DNA of 64,000 bases from Sedimentitalea xiamensis (GCF_030164465.1 NZ_JASNJE010000024.1:1-64000), one strand, 5' to 3'; counted from the stretch's first letter, positions 7,290 through 15,765 are shown. Made by a program: numbers and translations. Notes: generated from the letters alone by a model not told the origin.

Positions 7290-8069
7290 CTAGGTCGCGC
7301 CCGGCGTCTCGATCTTCAGCGTTTCGCCGCAATGCTTGCAGTGCACCGCGTCCATGTCATGGCGCAGCAGCCCGCAGGTCGGGCATTTGTGCGTCACCTT
7401 GGACGGGCGCAGGACCGCACCTGCCAGTTGCACGAACAGCGCGACCCCGACCACCATGATCACCACCGACAACAGCTTGCCGCCCGGCGTCGTCGGGGTG
7501 ATGTCGCCGTAGCCGGTGGTGGTCAGGGTCGAAACCGTGAAATACAGCGCGTCCACGTATTGCGCCGGCCCGGCGCTGTCTTCCGCGAACAGGGCAAAGA
7601 CGAAGGAGGTGGTGACGAAGATGAAGACGATCAGGTTGACCAGCGCCAGCAGCGCGTCCTCGTGCCGGCGGAAGAACGCGCTGTCCCGGCGCAGATCGCG
7701 CAGCAGGTGATAGGAATGGATCAGGCGCAGCCCCCGCAGGATCCGCAGCACCGCCAGGTCGTGCAGATCCAGCAGCGGCGCGACCAGCAGGGTGCCCACA
7801 ACGATGACATCGGCGATCGTGTAGACCTGCCGCAGCATCCTGGCCCGGTCGTCCGCAACCCAGAGCCGGGCGGCGAAATCCATCAGGATCAGCAGCCCGA
7901 GAATCGTGTTGATCACGATCAGCGCCGGCGTCAGCTGCACCGCCACCGTCGCCAGGAAGAACAGGATCGTCACCAGGTCGAACGCGATCAGCCCATAGCG
8001 GAACCACGTCGCGCGGCGGCTGCGCCCCAGGTAAAGCGACGTCAGGGTCTTCTTCAGGGACGCCTTCAT
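7290..8069 (-). CDS. Voltage-gated-type potassium channel with C-terminal zinc ribbon
   Basis: A 259-residue inner-membrane ion channel. The TTGYGD selectivity filter at 184-189 lies between a pore helix (DALYFTVSTLT) and a final transmembrane helix (VVIMVVGVALFVQLAGAVL). Upstream are four hydrophobic segments, one with spaced arginines (LRILRGLRLIHSY, 108-120) like an S4 voltage sensor. The C-terminus carries two CxxC pairs (cysteines 229/232 and 244/247), which look like a zinc ribbon. The filter makes K+ transport the likely function. It is convergent with the gene at 6413-7279 and is followed upstream by an unrelated dioxygenase gene on the same strand. Confidence 0.88.
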   Translation of the reverse strand: MKASLKKTLTSLYLGRSRRATWFRYGLIAFDLVTILFFLATVAVQLTPALIVINTILGLLILMDFAARLWVADDRARMLRQVYTIADVIVVGTLLVAPLLDLHDLAVLRILRGLRLIHSYHLLRDLRRDSAFFRRHEDALLALVNLIVFIFVTTSFVFALFAEDSAGPAQYVDALYFTVSTLTTTGYGDITPTTPGGKLLSVVIMVVGVALFVQLAGAVLRPSKVTHKCPTCGLLRHDMDAVHCKHCGETLKIETPGAT

Positions 8070-8111
8070 CGTCCGCCCGGCAAACCGCCGTTCAAGACCG
8101 TTCCGCGCCGT

Positions 8112-8909
8112 TCAGGCACGGTGGATCACCGGGAACCAGTCTTCCCGCAGCGTCTGGCCCGGCTGCATGTCATGGCCCGGAAACGGCGGCGAGGTGGGGC
8201 CGGGGCGCTGCACATAGCGCGCGTCGTCCCCGACCAGCCGAAGCGAAAACGCGCGCCGCCGGGTCTGGCTGGTGTTGCCGCGCGCGCCGTGCAGCGTCCG
8301 GTAGTGGAACGCCACCGCATCGCCCGGCTGCATCGGGAACTCGACGATCCGCATGCCCTCGGCCTCGGGATCGGGCACCGGCATATACTGGCCGTCGTCC
8401 GGAAAGAACGCCGATTCCGCGACCCAGCGGGTCGGCAGCACGTCCTTTTCCCACAGATGCGATCCGGCCACGCAGCGCAGCGCCGCCTCCGTCACCGGGT
8501 CCAGCGGCGACCAGAAGCTGACGGTCTGTTTGCCTTCCACGAAATAATACGGCCCGTCCTGGTGCCAGGGCGTCGCCATCGAGGTGCCCGGTTCCTTCAC
8601 CAGCACATGGTCGTGAAACATCTGCACCCGGCGCGCGCGCATGAGATCGGCGGCGACCTCGGCGGCGGGAGAGCTGCGGATCACCTCGGCAAATTCCGGG
8701 ATACGGGCCCAGTTGCAGTAATCGTCGAAGAACCGGCCGGAATGGCCTTCCTTGCGGTTTTCCGAGGCATGGGGCCCCGGCTCCGCCATGTTGCGCTCGA
8801 TCCCGGCGCGCAGGGTGTCGACGTGATCGGCAAAGAGGCCGCGGATCAGCACCACCCCGTCACGCTGGTAGGTTTCGATATCGTCTGCGGTCACGAGCGG
8901 GTGGGGCAT
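8112..8909 (-). CDS. Phytanoyl-CoA dioxygenase family Fe(II)/2-oxoglutarate oxygenase
   Basis: A 265-residue non-haem iron oxygenase with the double-stranded beta-helix fold of PhyH-like enzymes. The iron facial triad is visible: His116 and Asp118 in TPWHQDGPYYF and the distal His207 in YRTLHGARGNTS. Arg218-220 in TRRRAFSLR would bind 2-oxoglutarate. The substrate cannot be told from the sequence; bacterial members hydroxylate many small molecules. It has no signal peptide, so it is probably cytoplasmic. The start MPHPLVTADDIETYQRDG is typical. It is transcribed in the same direction as irr and separated from it by about 90 bases. Confidence 0.85.
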   Translation of the reverse strand: MPHPLVTADDIETYQRDGVVLIRGLFADHVDTLRAGIERNMAEPGPHASENRKEGHSGRFFDDYCNWARIPEFAEVIRSSPAAEVAADLMRARRVQMFHDHVLVKEPGTSMATPWHQDGPYYFVEGKQTVSFWSPLDPVTEAALRCVAGSHLWEKDVLPTRWVAESAFFPDDGQYMPVPDPEAEGMRIVEFPMQPGDAVAFHYRTLHGARGNTSQTRRRAFSLRLVGDDARYVQRPGPTSPPFPGHDMQPGQTLREDWFPVIHRA

Positions 8910-9000
8910 GGCGGCACTGTCTGCTGTTGTTCGATCGGGCAGAGGCTAGCCTACATTCGGCGGCGCCGAAACGCCAATCTGCGCCGGGCGGCGAATTCCG

Positions 9001-9432
9001 TCAGGTGCGGCGCAGACGGATCACCACATCGACCGACGCGATCTCCGCGCCGTCGGGCGCATCCGGCACGCGGGTGATGACAAGCTGTTCGGACGGCGCG
9101 TCGGTCAGCCGACCTTCGTCTTCCCAGAAGAAATGCGGGTGGTCGTGGGTGTTGGTGTCGAAATAGCTCTTGGAACCGTCGACCGTCACTTCCTGGATCA
9201 GCCCGGCGTCGCAGAAGGCGCGCAGCGTGTTGTAGACCGTCGCCAGCGACACGCTGGCCCCGGCGGAACAGGCGGATTCGAACAGGCTTTCCGCCGTCAC
9301 ATGCCGGTGCTGCCCGTCCCCGACCAGCAGTTCGGCCAGGGCAAGCCGCTGCCGCGTCGGACGCAGCCCGGCCTGGCCCAGCCATTCCGTCGCATTTTCC
9401 ATCGCGTCGCGCGTCACTCTCGCATCCCACAT
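9001..9432 (-). CDS. irr: Iron response regulator Irr (Fur superfamily)
   Basis: A 143-residue Fur-family regulator. The winged helix includes the ATVYNTLRAFCDAGLIQEV segment (64-82), and the HDHPHFFW block (96-103) is the histidine-rich feature of Irr. The protein lacks the C-terminal CxxC pair of zinc-binding Fur, and HRH at 42-44 is a possible second haem-responsive site. In alphaproteobacteria Irr represses iron-using pathways and activates uptake when haem is low. The ATG at 9432 gives MWDARVTRDAMENATEWLGQ; ATG 9402 is an alternative. It is divergent from the DUF2189 gene and the fabA-fabB-fabI run, a neighbourhood I recall as common in Rhodobacterales. Confidence 0.9.
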   Translation of the reverse strand: MWDARVTRDAMENATEWLGQAGLRPTRQRLALAELLVGDGQHRHVTAESLFESACSAGASVSLATVYNTLRAFCDAGLIQEVTVDGSKSYFDTNTHDHPHFFWEDEGRLTDAPSEQLVITRVPDAPDGAEIASVDVVIRLRRT

Positions 9433-9472
9433 TGCCGTCTGACCTTCTATATAAGGCCGGTAGGGCGGCGAG

Positions 9473-9495
9473 TTCAAATAAAAATCATTCGCAAC
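9473..9495. promoter_or_regulatory. AT-rich Fur/Irr-box-like site upstream of irr
   Basis: On the minus strand the sequence reads TTGCGAATGATTTTTATTTG, a short AT-rich, roughly dyad-symmetric block in otherwise GC-rich DNA, 40-60 bases upstream of the irr start. It resembles alphaproteobacterial Fur/Mur-type boxes (TGC-AAT...ATTTGCA) more than the classical Irr ICE box. It could mediate autoregulation or control by another Fur-family member. The assignment is inference. Confidence 0.4.
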
Positions 9496-9691
9496 ACCGC
9501 GTCCCCCGAGACTCCGCCGCTTTCGCGGGCGCCGCACGTCTGCGTGAGGCCCGCGCAGGCAACGCGACAGGCGGCGGCAAAAGTGCTAGGCTCAACCCCG
9601 GATGGAAATCCAGGGGCCTGCCCAGCGGGTCGTCACCATCACCCGCCCGGATCACGGCCCCGCGATGCAGATCAATGCAAGCGAGGTCAAA

Positions 9692-10555
9692 ATGGCAAAG
9701 ACAATTGGCAACCCGGCATCCTGGACCGCGCAGATGTTCGGGCGCGGATCACACAGCATCGGCACCGGAACCAGCGAACTTTCCGGACCGGACACCGATC
9801 CCATCGTGCTGCGCGACCTGACCACGGCGGACCTGCGCAGCGCGCTGTCCAAGGGATATCAGGACTTCACCGCCCTGCGCACCGACGTGATCTTCATCGT
9901 CCTGGTCTACCCGGTGCTCGGTGTGCTGCTCACCTGGTTCGCCCTGAACCGCGACATGCTGCCGCTGGTGTTCCCGATGATGTCGGGCTTCGCCATCGTC
10001 GGCCCGGTCGCCGCGGTCGGCCTATATGAGATGAGCCGCCGGCGCGAAGCGGGCCAGCCTGCCGGATGGGGCGACGCCTTCGCGGTGATCGCCTCGCCGT
10101 CCTTCCTGCCGATCGTGGTGCTGGGCGGTTACCTGGCGGCGCTGTTCATCGTCTGGATCTTCGCCGCCGGCACGATCTACAAGCTGACGCTGGGTCCGGA
10201 AACGCCGCAATCTCTGGGCGTCTTCGTGCAGGACATATTCGGCACATCGGCGGGCTGGACGATGCTGATCGCCGGCATGGCGGTCGGGTTCGTCTTCGCG
10301 CTGGCCGCCCTGGCGGTCACGCTGGTCTCGTTCCCGCTGCTGATCGACCGTCACGTGGGCCTGCCGCGCGCGGTCGTCACCTCGGTCCGGGTGGTCCGCC
10401 GCTCCCCGGTCGCGGCCCTGACCTGGGGGCTGATCGTGGCGCTGTCCCTGGCGCTGGGCGCGGCGACCCTGTTCGTCGGGCTGATCTTCGTTCTGCCGAT
10501 CCTGGGCCACGCCACCTGGCACCTCTACCGGCGCGCGGTCGAACCGCGCGGCTGA
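9692..10555 (+). CDS. DUF2189 family multi-spanning membrane protein
   Basis: A 287-residue inner-membrane protein with about six hydrophobic segments: DVIFIVLVYPVLGVLLTWFA, PLVFPMMSGFAIVGPVAAVG, FLPIVVLGGYLAALFIVWIF, MLIAGMAVGFVFALAALAVT, and two C-terminal helices before LPILGHATWHLYRRAV. The pattern, including the GHATWHLYR end, matches DUF2189 proteins, whose function is unknown. The soluble N-terminus (about 65 residues) contains LRDLTTADLRSALSKGYQDF. The ATG at 9692 was chosen for its GAGG ribosome site (gcgaggtcaaa). It lies between irr and fabA, on the same strand as fabA. Confidence 0.8.
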   Translation: MAKTIGNPASWTAQMFGRGSHSIGTGTSELSGPDTDPIVLRDLTTADLRSALSKGYQDFTALRTDVIFIVLVYPVLGVLLTWFALNRDMLPLVFPMMSGFAIVGPVAAVGLYEMSRRREAGQPAGWGDAFAVIASPSFLPIVVLGGYLAALFIVWIFAAGTIYKLTLGPETPQSLGVFVQDIFGTSAGWTMLIAGMAVGFVFALAALAVTLVSFPLLIDRHVGLPRAVVTSVRVVRRSPVAALTWGLIVALSLALGAATLFVGLIFVLPILGHATWHLYRRAVEPRG

Positions 10556-10580
10556 CCGCCTCGGGCACGCTCCCGCGGCC

Positions 10581-10616
10581 GGGCAAGGGACCCTTGCAGG
10601 ACCCCTTGCCCCTTGC
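10581..10616 (+). promoter_or_regulatory. Repeat cluster in the fabA upstream region
   Basis: The gap before fabA contains three direct copies of CCCTTGC (10591, 10603, 10610) and an inverted copy GCAAGGG (10583-10589). Together they make the palindrome GCAAGGGACCCTTGC (10583-10597) and a longer 9-bp stem GGGCAAGGG/CCCTTGCCC (10581-10589 and 10603-10611). The last copy runs into a GCTAGA element that could be the -10 of a fabA promoter about 40 bases before the start codon. The structure may be a regulator binding array, a terminator for the preceding gene, or both. Confidence 0.45.
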
Positions 10617-10660
10617 TAGACGGGTTTGCAACCGCAGATCCGAGCAGGAGAGCCGCCCGC

Positions 10661-11173
10661 ATGGCCCAATACCCCACCAGCTTTGACAAAGAGGGCTTGC
10701 TCAAATGCGCCCGTGGCGAACTTTTCGGCCCCGGCAACGCGCAACTGCCCGAACCGCCGATGCTGATGATGGACCGGATCACCGAGATCAGCGCCGACGG
10801 CGGCAGCCACGGCAAGGGACATGTGGTGGCGGAATTCGACATCCACCCCGACCTCTGGTTCTTCCAGTGCCATTTCCCCGGCAACCCGATCATGCCCGGC
10901 TGCCTGGGACTGGACGGATTGTGGCAGCTCACCGGCTTCAATCTCGGCTGGCGCGGGATGCTGGGACAGGGCATGGCCATGGGCGTCGGCGAGGTCAGGC
11001 TCAAGGGCATGGTCAAGCCGGACCGCAGGATGCTGACCTACTACGTGGACATGACGCGCATCATCGACCGCAAGCTGAAGCTGGGCGTGGCCGATGGACG
11101 GGTTGTCGCCGACGGTGAAGAGATTTATGCCGTCAAGGACATGAAGGTGGGTCTGGCAACCGCCCAGGCCTGA
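10661..11173 (+). CDS. fabA: 3-hydroxydecanoyl-ACP dehydratase/isomerase FabA
   Basis: A 170-residue cytoplasmic hot-dog enzyme that dehydrates 3-hydroxyacyl-ACP and isomerises trans-2- to cis-3-decenoyl-ACP, the branch point of anaerobic unsaturated fatty acid synthesis. The catalytic histidine is His71 in [14 protein letters not shown] and the acidic partner Asp85 in [10 protein letters not shown], matching the E. coli pair with an offset of one. The start [14 protein letters not shown] is typical and the length is right. It is followed after 35 bases by fabB and then fabI, forming a three-gene fatty acid operon divergent from irr. Confidence 0.97.
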   Translation: MAQYPTSFDKEGLLKCARGELFGPGNAQLPEPPMLMMDRITEISADGGSHGKGHVVAEFDIHPDLWFFQCHFPGNPIMPGCLGLDGLWQLTGFNLGWRGMLGQGMAMGVGEVRLKGMVKPDRRMLTYYVDMTRIIDRKLKLGVADGRVVADGEEIYAVKDMKVGLATAQA

Positions 11174-11208
11174 TTGCCCGTCAGGGCCGCCAACGAAGGA
11201 GACCGCCG

Positions 11209-12438
11209 ATGCGCCGCGTCGTTGTCACTGGGCTGGGGATCGTCTCGTCCATCGGAAACAATGCGTCCGAGGTTCTGGCCGCCCTGAAATCCGGCGCGTC
11301 CGGGATCGAGGCCAGCCCCGAAATGGCCGAACACGGCTTTCGCAGCCGGATCGCCGGCACGCTCAAGATCGACGTGGCCGACCACGTGGACAAGCGCACC
11401 CTGCGCTTCATGGGTCCGGGTGCGGCCTATGCCCATATCGCGATGGCCGAGGCGATCGCCGACGCGGGCCTTGAGGAATCCGATATCGTCAACCCGCGCA
11501 CCGGCCTCGTCGCCGGGTCCGGCGGTCCGTCCACCAGCGCCATGCTGACGGCGCATCAGACGGTGCTGAATTCCGGTGCGACCAAACGCATCGGCCCCTT
11601 CGCGGTGCCCAAATGCATGTCCTCGACGATCAGCGCCAACCTGGCCACCGCCTACAGGATCAAGGGCATCAACTATTCCATCACCTCGGCCTGCTCCACC
11701 AGCCTGCACTGCATCGGCAACGCCGCCGAACAGATCATGCTCGGCAAGCAGGACGTGATGTTCGCCGGCGGCGGCGAGGAACTGGACTGGACGCTCTCCT
11801 GCCTCTTCGACGCCATGGGCGCGATGAGCAGCAAGTTCAACGATACGCCGCAGCGCGCCTCCCGCGCGTTTGACGCCAACCGCGACGGCTTCGTGATCTC
11901 CGGCGGCGGCGGCATCGTGGTGCTGGAGGAACTGGAACATGCCAGGGCGCGCGGCGCGAAGATCTACGCCGAGATCACCGGCTACGCCGCCACCAGCGAC
12001 GGCCACGACATGGTCGCACCCTCCGGCGAAGGCGGCGAACGCGCCATGCGGCTGGCCCTCTCCACCCTGCCCGCGGACCGCAGGGTCGGCTATATCAACG
12101 CCCATGGCACCAGCACCCCCGTGGGCGACGTGGGCGAGGTCGAAGCCGTGCGCCGCGTGTTCGGGCAAGGCGCAACGCCGCCGATCAGTTCCACCAAGTC
12201 GATGACCGGCCACGCCCAAGGCGCCGCCGGCGCGCTGGAGGCGATCTTCAGCCTCCTGATGCTGGACAACGACTTCATCGCCCGCTCGATCAACGTCGAA
12301 ACGCTGGACCCGGCGCTGGACGCCTCGGAAATCGCGCTGGAAACGGTGGAAAACGCCGGGCTCGACAGCGTGATGACCAACAGTTTCGGCTTCGGCGGCA
12401 CCAACGGATCGATGATCCTGTCGAAATTCAACGGATAG
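11209..12438 (+). CDS. fabB: 3-oxoacyl-ACP synthase I FabB
   Basis: A 409-residue beta-ketoacyl-ACP synthase that elongates cis-3-decenoyl-ACP in the unsaturated pathway. The thiolase-fold Cys-His-His triad is present: Cys162 in SACSTSLHC, His299 in [11 protein letters not shown] and His335 in [10 protein letters not shown]. The fabA-fabB pairing supports KAS I over the similar FabF. An AAGGAG ribosome site precedes the ATG. The gene is followed nine bases later by fabI. Confidence 0.97.
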   Translation: MRRVVVTGLGIVSSIGNNASEVLAALKSGASGIEASPEMAEHGFRSRIAGTLKIDVADHVDKRTLRFMGPGAAYAHIAMAEAIADAGLEESDIVNPRTGLVAGSGGPSTSAMLTAHQTVLNSGATKRIGPFAVPKCMSSTISANLATAYRIKGINYSITSACSTSLHCIGNAAEQIMLGKQDVMFAGGGEELDWTLSCLFDAMGAMSSKFNDTPQRASRAFDANRDGFVISGGGGIVVLEELEHARARGAKIYAEITGYAATSDGHDMVAPSGEGGERAMRLALSTLPADRRVGYINAHGTSTPVGDVGEVEAVRRVFGQGATPPISSTKSMTGHAQGAAGALEAIFSLLMLDNDFIARSINVETLDPALDASEIALETVENAGLDSVMTNSFGFGGTNGSMILSKFNG

Positions 12439-12447
12439 GACCGGCAC

Positions 12448-13239
12448 ATGACCCAAGCACTCGCAGGCAAGCGCGGTCTCATCATGGGCGTCGCCAACGA
12501 CCGCTCGATCGCATGGGGCATCGCCCGCGCCATGCACGCGGCCGGCGCGGAGCTCGCCTTCACCTACCAGGGCGACGCCTTCGGCAAGCGGCTGGAACCG
12601 CTCGCCGCCTCGGTGGGATCGGATTTCATGGTCGACGTGGATGTGACCGACGACGCCTCGCTGGACGCCGCCTTCGACGCCCTGGCCGCCCGCTGGCCGA
12701 CCATCGATTTCGTGGTCCACGCCATCGCCTTTTCCGACAAGTCGGAACTGACCGGCCGGTTCCTCAACACCTCCCGCGCCAATTTCAAGAACTCGCTCGA
12801 CATCAGCGCCTATTCCTTCATCGAGATCGCCCGCCGGGCGCATCCGCTGATGGCGGAAAACGGCGGCACGCTGCTGACCCTGACCTACCAGGGCAGCAAC
12901 CGGGTGGTGCCGAACTACAACGTGATGGGCGTCGCCAAGGCGGCGCTGGAATCGGCTACCCGCTATCTCGCCAACGACCTCGGCCCCGAAGGCATCCGGG
13001 TGAACGCGATCTCGCCGGGGCCGATGAAGACGCTGGCCGGTGCCGCCATCGGCGGCGCGCGCAAGACCTACAAGCACACCGACCAGAACGCGCCTTTGCG
13101 CGCCAACGCGACGCTGGAGGCGGTCGGCGGCACAGCCGTCTACCTCGCCTCGGACGCCGGCGCCTGTACCACCGGCGAAATCATCCACGTCGATGGCGGC
13201 TACCACGTCCTGGGCATGCCGCAGCCGGAATTCCTCTAA
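12448..13239 (+). CDS. fabI: Enoyl-ACP reductase (NADH) FabI
   Basis: A 263-residue short-chain dehydrogenase-type enzyme that reduces trans-2-enoyl-ACP, the last step of each elongation cycle. The N-terminal GVANDRSIAWGIA (14-26) is the FabI-specific nucleotide-binding motif. Tyr147, Tyr157 and Lys164 (LTYQGSNRVVPNYNVMGVAK) form the Y-x6-K active site of the family. The length is normal. It closes the fabA-fabB-fabI operon; no obvious rho-independent terminator follows. The 13240-13424 gap after it appears empty and marks the border to lower-GC accessory DNA. Confidence 0.97.
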   Translation: MTQALAGKRGLIMGVANDRSIAWGIARAMHAAGAELAFTYQGDAFGKRLEPLAASVGSDFMVDVDVTDDASLDAAFDALAARWPTIDFVVHAIAFSDKSELTGRFLNTSRANFKNSLDISAYSFIEIARRAHPLMAENGGTLLTLTYQGSNRVVPNYNVMGVAKAALESATRYLANDLGPEGIRVNAISPGPMKTLAGAAIGGARKTYKHTDQNAPLRANATLEAVGGTAVYLASDAGACTTGEIIHVDGGYHVLGMPQPEFL

Positions 13240-13424
13240 ACCGCGCGCCCACAGGCCCCGCCCCAAACCCGAACGCGCCATACCCGCGCATCGCCGCGCC
13301 GACGCGGAACGCCCGTCATGCGGACAAAGCTGCCCTTACCAATCGCGTTGAGTTCTTCTGCAGTCAGCCGGAACTCGACATTCGAGCCACACGTAGCGAC
13401 AACTATGCTGCGAATGCGAAGGGC

Positions 13425-13775
13425 TCAGTCGATTTCCCCATAAGCAGCGCTCAGGCGATGCAGTTCTGAGCAGGCTTCATGCAGCGCTGAAAAGGCATTG
13501 CCGACACCTTGCCTGATATCACCGGCTTCGGCCGCATTCCGCACGGCAGTGATCACTTGCTTCGCAATCTCGGACGCGTACCCGGTTGCCGTGGATTGGA
13601 CGGCCGCTTCGATCTCATCGATATAAAGCGGTATGTTGTCTTGAATATCGCTTTCAGACAAACGCGCAATGAAGGACTTCGAGGGCAATTCTTCCGCTAG
13701 CCTGGCGAGCAGCCGGATGTCACTTTCCAATTCCTCTATTGTCGCTGGGCCATCGATCGGGATTCTACAAGCCAC
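13425..13775 (-). CDS. Hypothetical helical protein of the accessory island
   Basis: A 116-residue protein predicted from its composition to be mostly helical, with acidic N-terminal helices (IEELESDIRLLARLAEELPS) and an alanine-rich middle. It has no signal peptide, membrane segment or recognised motif. Base composition and codon use are visibly less GC-rich than the flanking fab genes, suggesting acquisition. It is divergent from the secreted-protein genes to its right, with a gap of about 200 bases that could hold a shared promoter region; I see no further gene there. Confidence 0.45.
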   Translation of the reverse strand: MACRIPIDGPATIEELESDIRLLARLAEELPSKSFIARLSESDIQDNIPLYIDEIEAAVQSTATGYASEIAKQVITAVRNAAEAGDIRQGVGNAFSALHEACSELHRLSAAYGEID

Positions 13776-13981
13776 GCAAATCTCCCTGTTTAGGAACCGT
13801 AAACTCTCTGGACCCGGCTACCCAGACAGGGCAAGACCAGATAAGATCGCCAAAACAGATTACAACCATCTCGCCGTGTGGCGAGCATTGCCGACCGCAT
13901 CTAGGCAAGGTTAGTATCTCCAAGTACAAATTGAGGGTGCAACGGCCTCAGCATTTACCCCACCCGTCACATTTCTCAAGG

Positions 13982-14461
13982 ATGCTAAAATTGAAGACCT
14001 CTCTAATGACCTGCCTTGCTGTTCTGGGCTTTTTGCAAACCGCGCACGCGGAGGAGGAGAACCGCTGCGGATTGCCGTCTTCTCAGGACGCTGATGATCT
14101 TTGCGAGAGGCTGACACATTTGCTCCCTCACTTTGCCGATGACTTCGATTTATCCCGGCTTGATGGCCGGTATGCATTGGCTTGCGGGATGATGGAAGGT
14201 ATCGAACTCTCCGGCGCGTCTGCCGAGAACGAAACGCGGGTGTTTGTGGATCGGCATGAGGCAACCGGCGTTTTCCACCCTAAAGCCTTTTTTGGCCCCT
14301 CGAGCAGCCCTCTGAGCTTCGTCCTGGCGATTTCCTATACGGACCCTCAGACCCGCGAGGAAAAGACCTTTTCGGTTAATGGGGATCATCAAGGGTTTTA
14401 CATACTGGATGATTGGGACGGAGTTCGAAGGTTATCAAAATGTTCGGAGGCCGCGGAATAG
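13982..14461 (+). CDS. Secreted hypothetical protein of the accessory island
   Basis: A 159-residue protein with an N-terminal signal peptide (MLKLKTSLMTCLAVLGFLQT, cleavage after AHA near residue 23), so exported to the periplasm or beyond. The mature part has four cysteines (GLPSSQDADDLCERLTHLL, YALACGMMEG and others) that could form disulfides. There is no recognisable family. The ATG at 13982 lies directly after AAGG; the in-frame ATG at 14006 is another possibility. The gene is first of three plus-strand unknown genes in lower-GC DNA. Confidence 0.5.
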   Translation: MLKLKTSLMTCLAVLGFLQTAHAEEENRCGLPSSQDADDLCERLTHLLPHFADDFDLSRLDGRYALACGMMEGIELSGASAENETRVFVDRHEATGVFHPKAFFGPSSSPLSFVLAISYTDPQTREEKTFSVNGDHQGFYILDDWDGVRRLSKCSEAAE

Positions 14462-14608
14462 GCCAGGGCATTCCAGAAGGCTCCACAACAATGAACTTCC
14501 AAGCTCCCAAGTGAAACCGCTAATTTTGCAGCCTGCTATGCGTGCAACCCGCCAGCAGGTAGAGCTTGAACGGCCAGAACAACGCACACATCGGACAGGA
14601 ATTCGAAA

Positions 14609-15232
14609 ATGTTCAAGAAGCTGATTTTGCTGATTATTTTTTTCACCGCGCCTTTTGCCGCCTGGGCTGATCCGATCAAGAGTGATATCTATTGGGCCGT
14701 CCTCAGATCAGACAGTGCCAACCTGGTACATCCAGGAATCGAGATATTCAGGTTCCAGGAGCAGCGACAGTTTTCCAACGAACTTTCGAACAGTGCTTGT
14801 GAGGGCAATGAAGTTGCGCATGGCAAACTTGAAGCGGCTGCGGCTTTGGGTAATGCAACGGCGAATACCGCTCTCGCATGGCTTTACGGAAAACGGCACT
14901 GCCACTACTTTCAGAACAACCCTGAACTGGTCACGAGCCTGTACAAGCGCGCTGCGGAACAAGGGTACCCCATTGCAATGACCAATTACGGGATCAAGTT
15001 GCTTCGAGGCGAGGGAACCGCCAAAAATCATTATGTTGGAACCGTTTACCTGTTGAACGCTGCCATATCCGGTTGGGGTAATGCGGGCTTGTTCCTCGCC
15101 GAGCATATTCTTCTCGGTGTGAATGCAGAATATGACCGGGACGTCGCGCAAGCTCTCTATGATGAATTCCGCACCAGCGCGTATAATGACGAACTGATTG
15201 GAAGCGTTGAAAACCTATTGGCGCAACACTGA
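14609..15232 (+). CDS. Secreted Sel1-like repeat protein
   Basis: A 207-residue exported protein: signal peptide MFKKLILLIIFFTAPFAAWA, then a mature domain with Sel1/TPR-like helical repeats. The repeats are visible as GKLEAAAALGNATANTALAW, LYKRAAEQGYPIAMTNYGIK, and an AAISGWGNAGLFLAEHILLG unit, with the typical spacing of small residues (A, G) and the LYG/GIKLLRGEG turns. Such repeats mediate protein-protein contacts in the envelope. The client is unknown. Base composition is lower in GC than the surrounding core. It follows the secreted gene upstream by about 150 bases on the same strand. Confidence 0.65.
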   Translation: MFKKLILLIIFFTAPFAAWADPIKSDIYWAVLRSDSANLVHPGIEIFRFQEQRQFSNELSNSACEGNEVAHGKLEAAAALGNATANTALAWLYGKRHCHYFQNNPELVTSLYKRAAEQGYPIAMTNYGIKLLRGEGTAKNHYVGTVYLLNAAISGWGNAGLFLAEHILLGVNAEYDRDVAQALYDEFRTSAYNDELIGSVENLLAQH

Positions 15233-15269
15233 GCAGGCGGCGTCAACATAGGTGAAATCTGCGGGGTAG

Positions 15270-15635
15270 ATGATGCCCGTTTCACAAGCATTCTCTTCCA
15301 GACTGCACGTGCCCATTGAGCGGTACAAGCAAGCTCTGGAAGGTCTCGCCCGCCGTGCAGATGCCTGCGGCATATCAGGCTATGAAGAGGAGGGCGATAT
15401 CGTCCTTGCTTCGCTCTATGATAGCGAAGCGCATGTTGAATTTTTTGACGGTATCATCCGGCAACCGGAGCAGTATCACGCGTTCCTGTTGCTGCAAAAG
15501 GTGAACCTGCTGGAGGACACCCTAGGATATCTGCAGCGGTTTGGTGAGCCTTATGCCGATACGACCATTCAGGAGTTGATCCGCGTTTTGCGAGGTCCGG
15601 CGATGGGTATTGCCCCCATAGATCCTGAAGCCTAA
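15270..15635 (+). CDS. Hypothetical protein of the accessory island
   Basis: A 121-residue soluble protein without signal peptide or membrane segment. The sequence contains helical stretches (RLHVPIERYKQALEGLARRA, EQYHAFLLLQKVNLLEDTLG) and an acidic segment (GYEEEGDIVLASLYDSEAHV). No family is recognised. Two adjacent ATG codons (15270 and 15273) make the start uncertain by one residue. It lies 37 bases after the Sel1-like gene and may be co-transcribed. An IS3-end remnant begins about 35 bases after its stop, so the 3' boundary of the island is there. Confidence 0.45.
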   Translation: MMPVSQAFSSRLHVPIERYKQALEGLARRADACGISGYEEEGDIVLASLYDSEAHVEFFDGIIRQPEQYHAFLLLQKVNLLEDTLGYLQRFGEPYADTTIQELIRVLRGPAMGIAPIDPEA

Positions 15636-15670
15636 GGAGCCGGATCCCTCCGGGCTAACCGGCGCGAGGG

Positions 15671-15765
15671 AAATCCCCGTTTTTCGGGGCTTGGTACGGA
15701 ATTTCTGCGGCCATTTTCAGTGTTTGGGCAGGCGGTCATCCCGCCGTTACTCAACTTGGGACGAT
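15671..15765 (-). mobile_element. Remnant of an IS3-family element end
   Basis: This segment aligns with the left end of the IS3 element at 2.05-2.15 kb in the same orientation. Both have a CCCCG/CGGGG hairpin (15675-15689 here), then TACGGAATTT or GTAGAATT, then TGCGGCCATTTTCA or ACGCGGCCATTTTCA, then the 3' end of orfB (minus strand reading RPKLSNGGMTACP against [13 protein letters not shown]). Only the last 30 or so codons of the transposase remain and they are degenerate. The element is a different, more decayed copy, not a duplicate of the first. It closes the accessory island. Confidence 0.65.

Noticed and set aside
11125-13281. Minus-strand frame of over 700 codons opposite fabB and fabI
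   Set aside because: FabB and FabI have full catalytic motifs on the plus strand; the antisense frame shows only composition bias.
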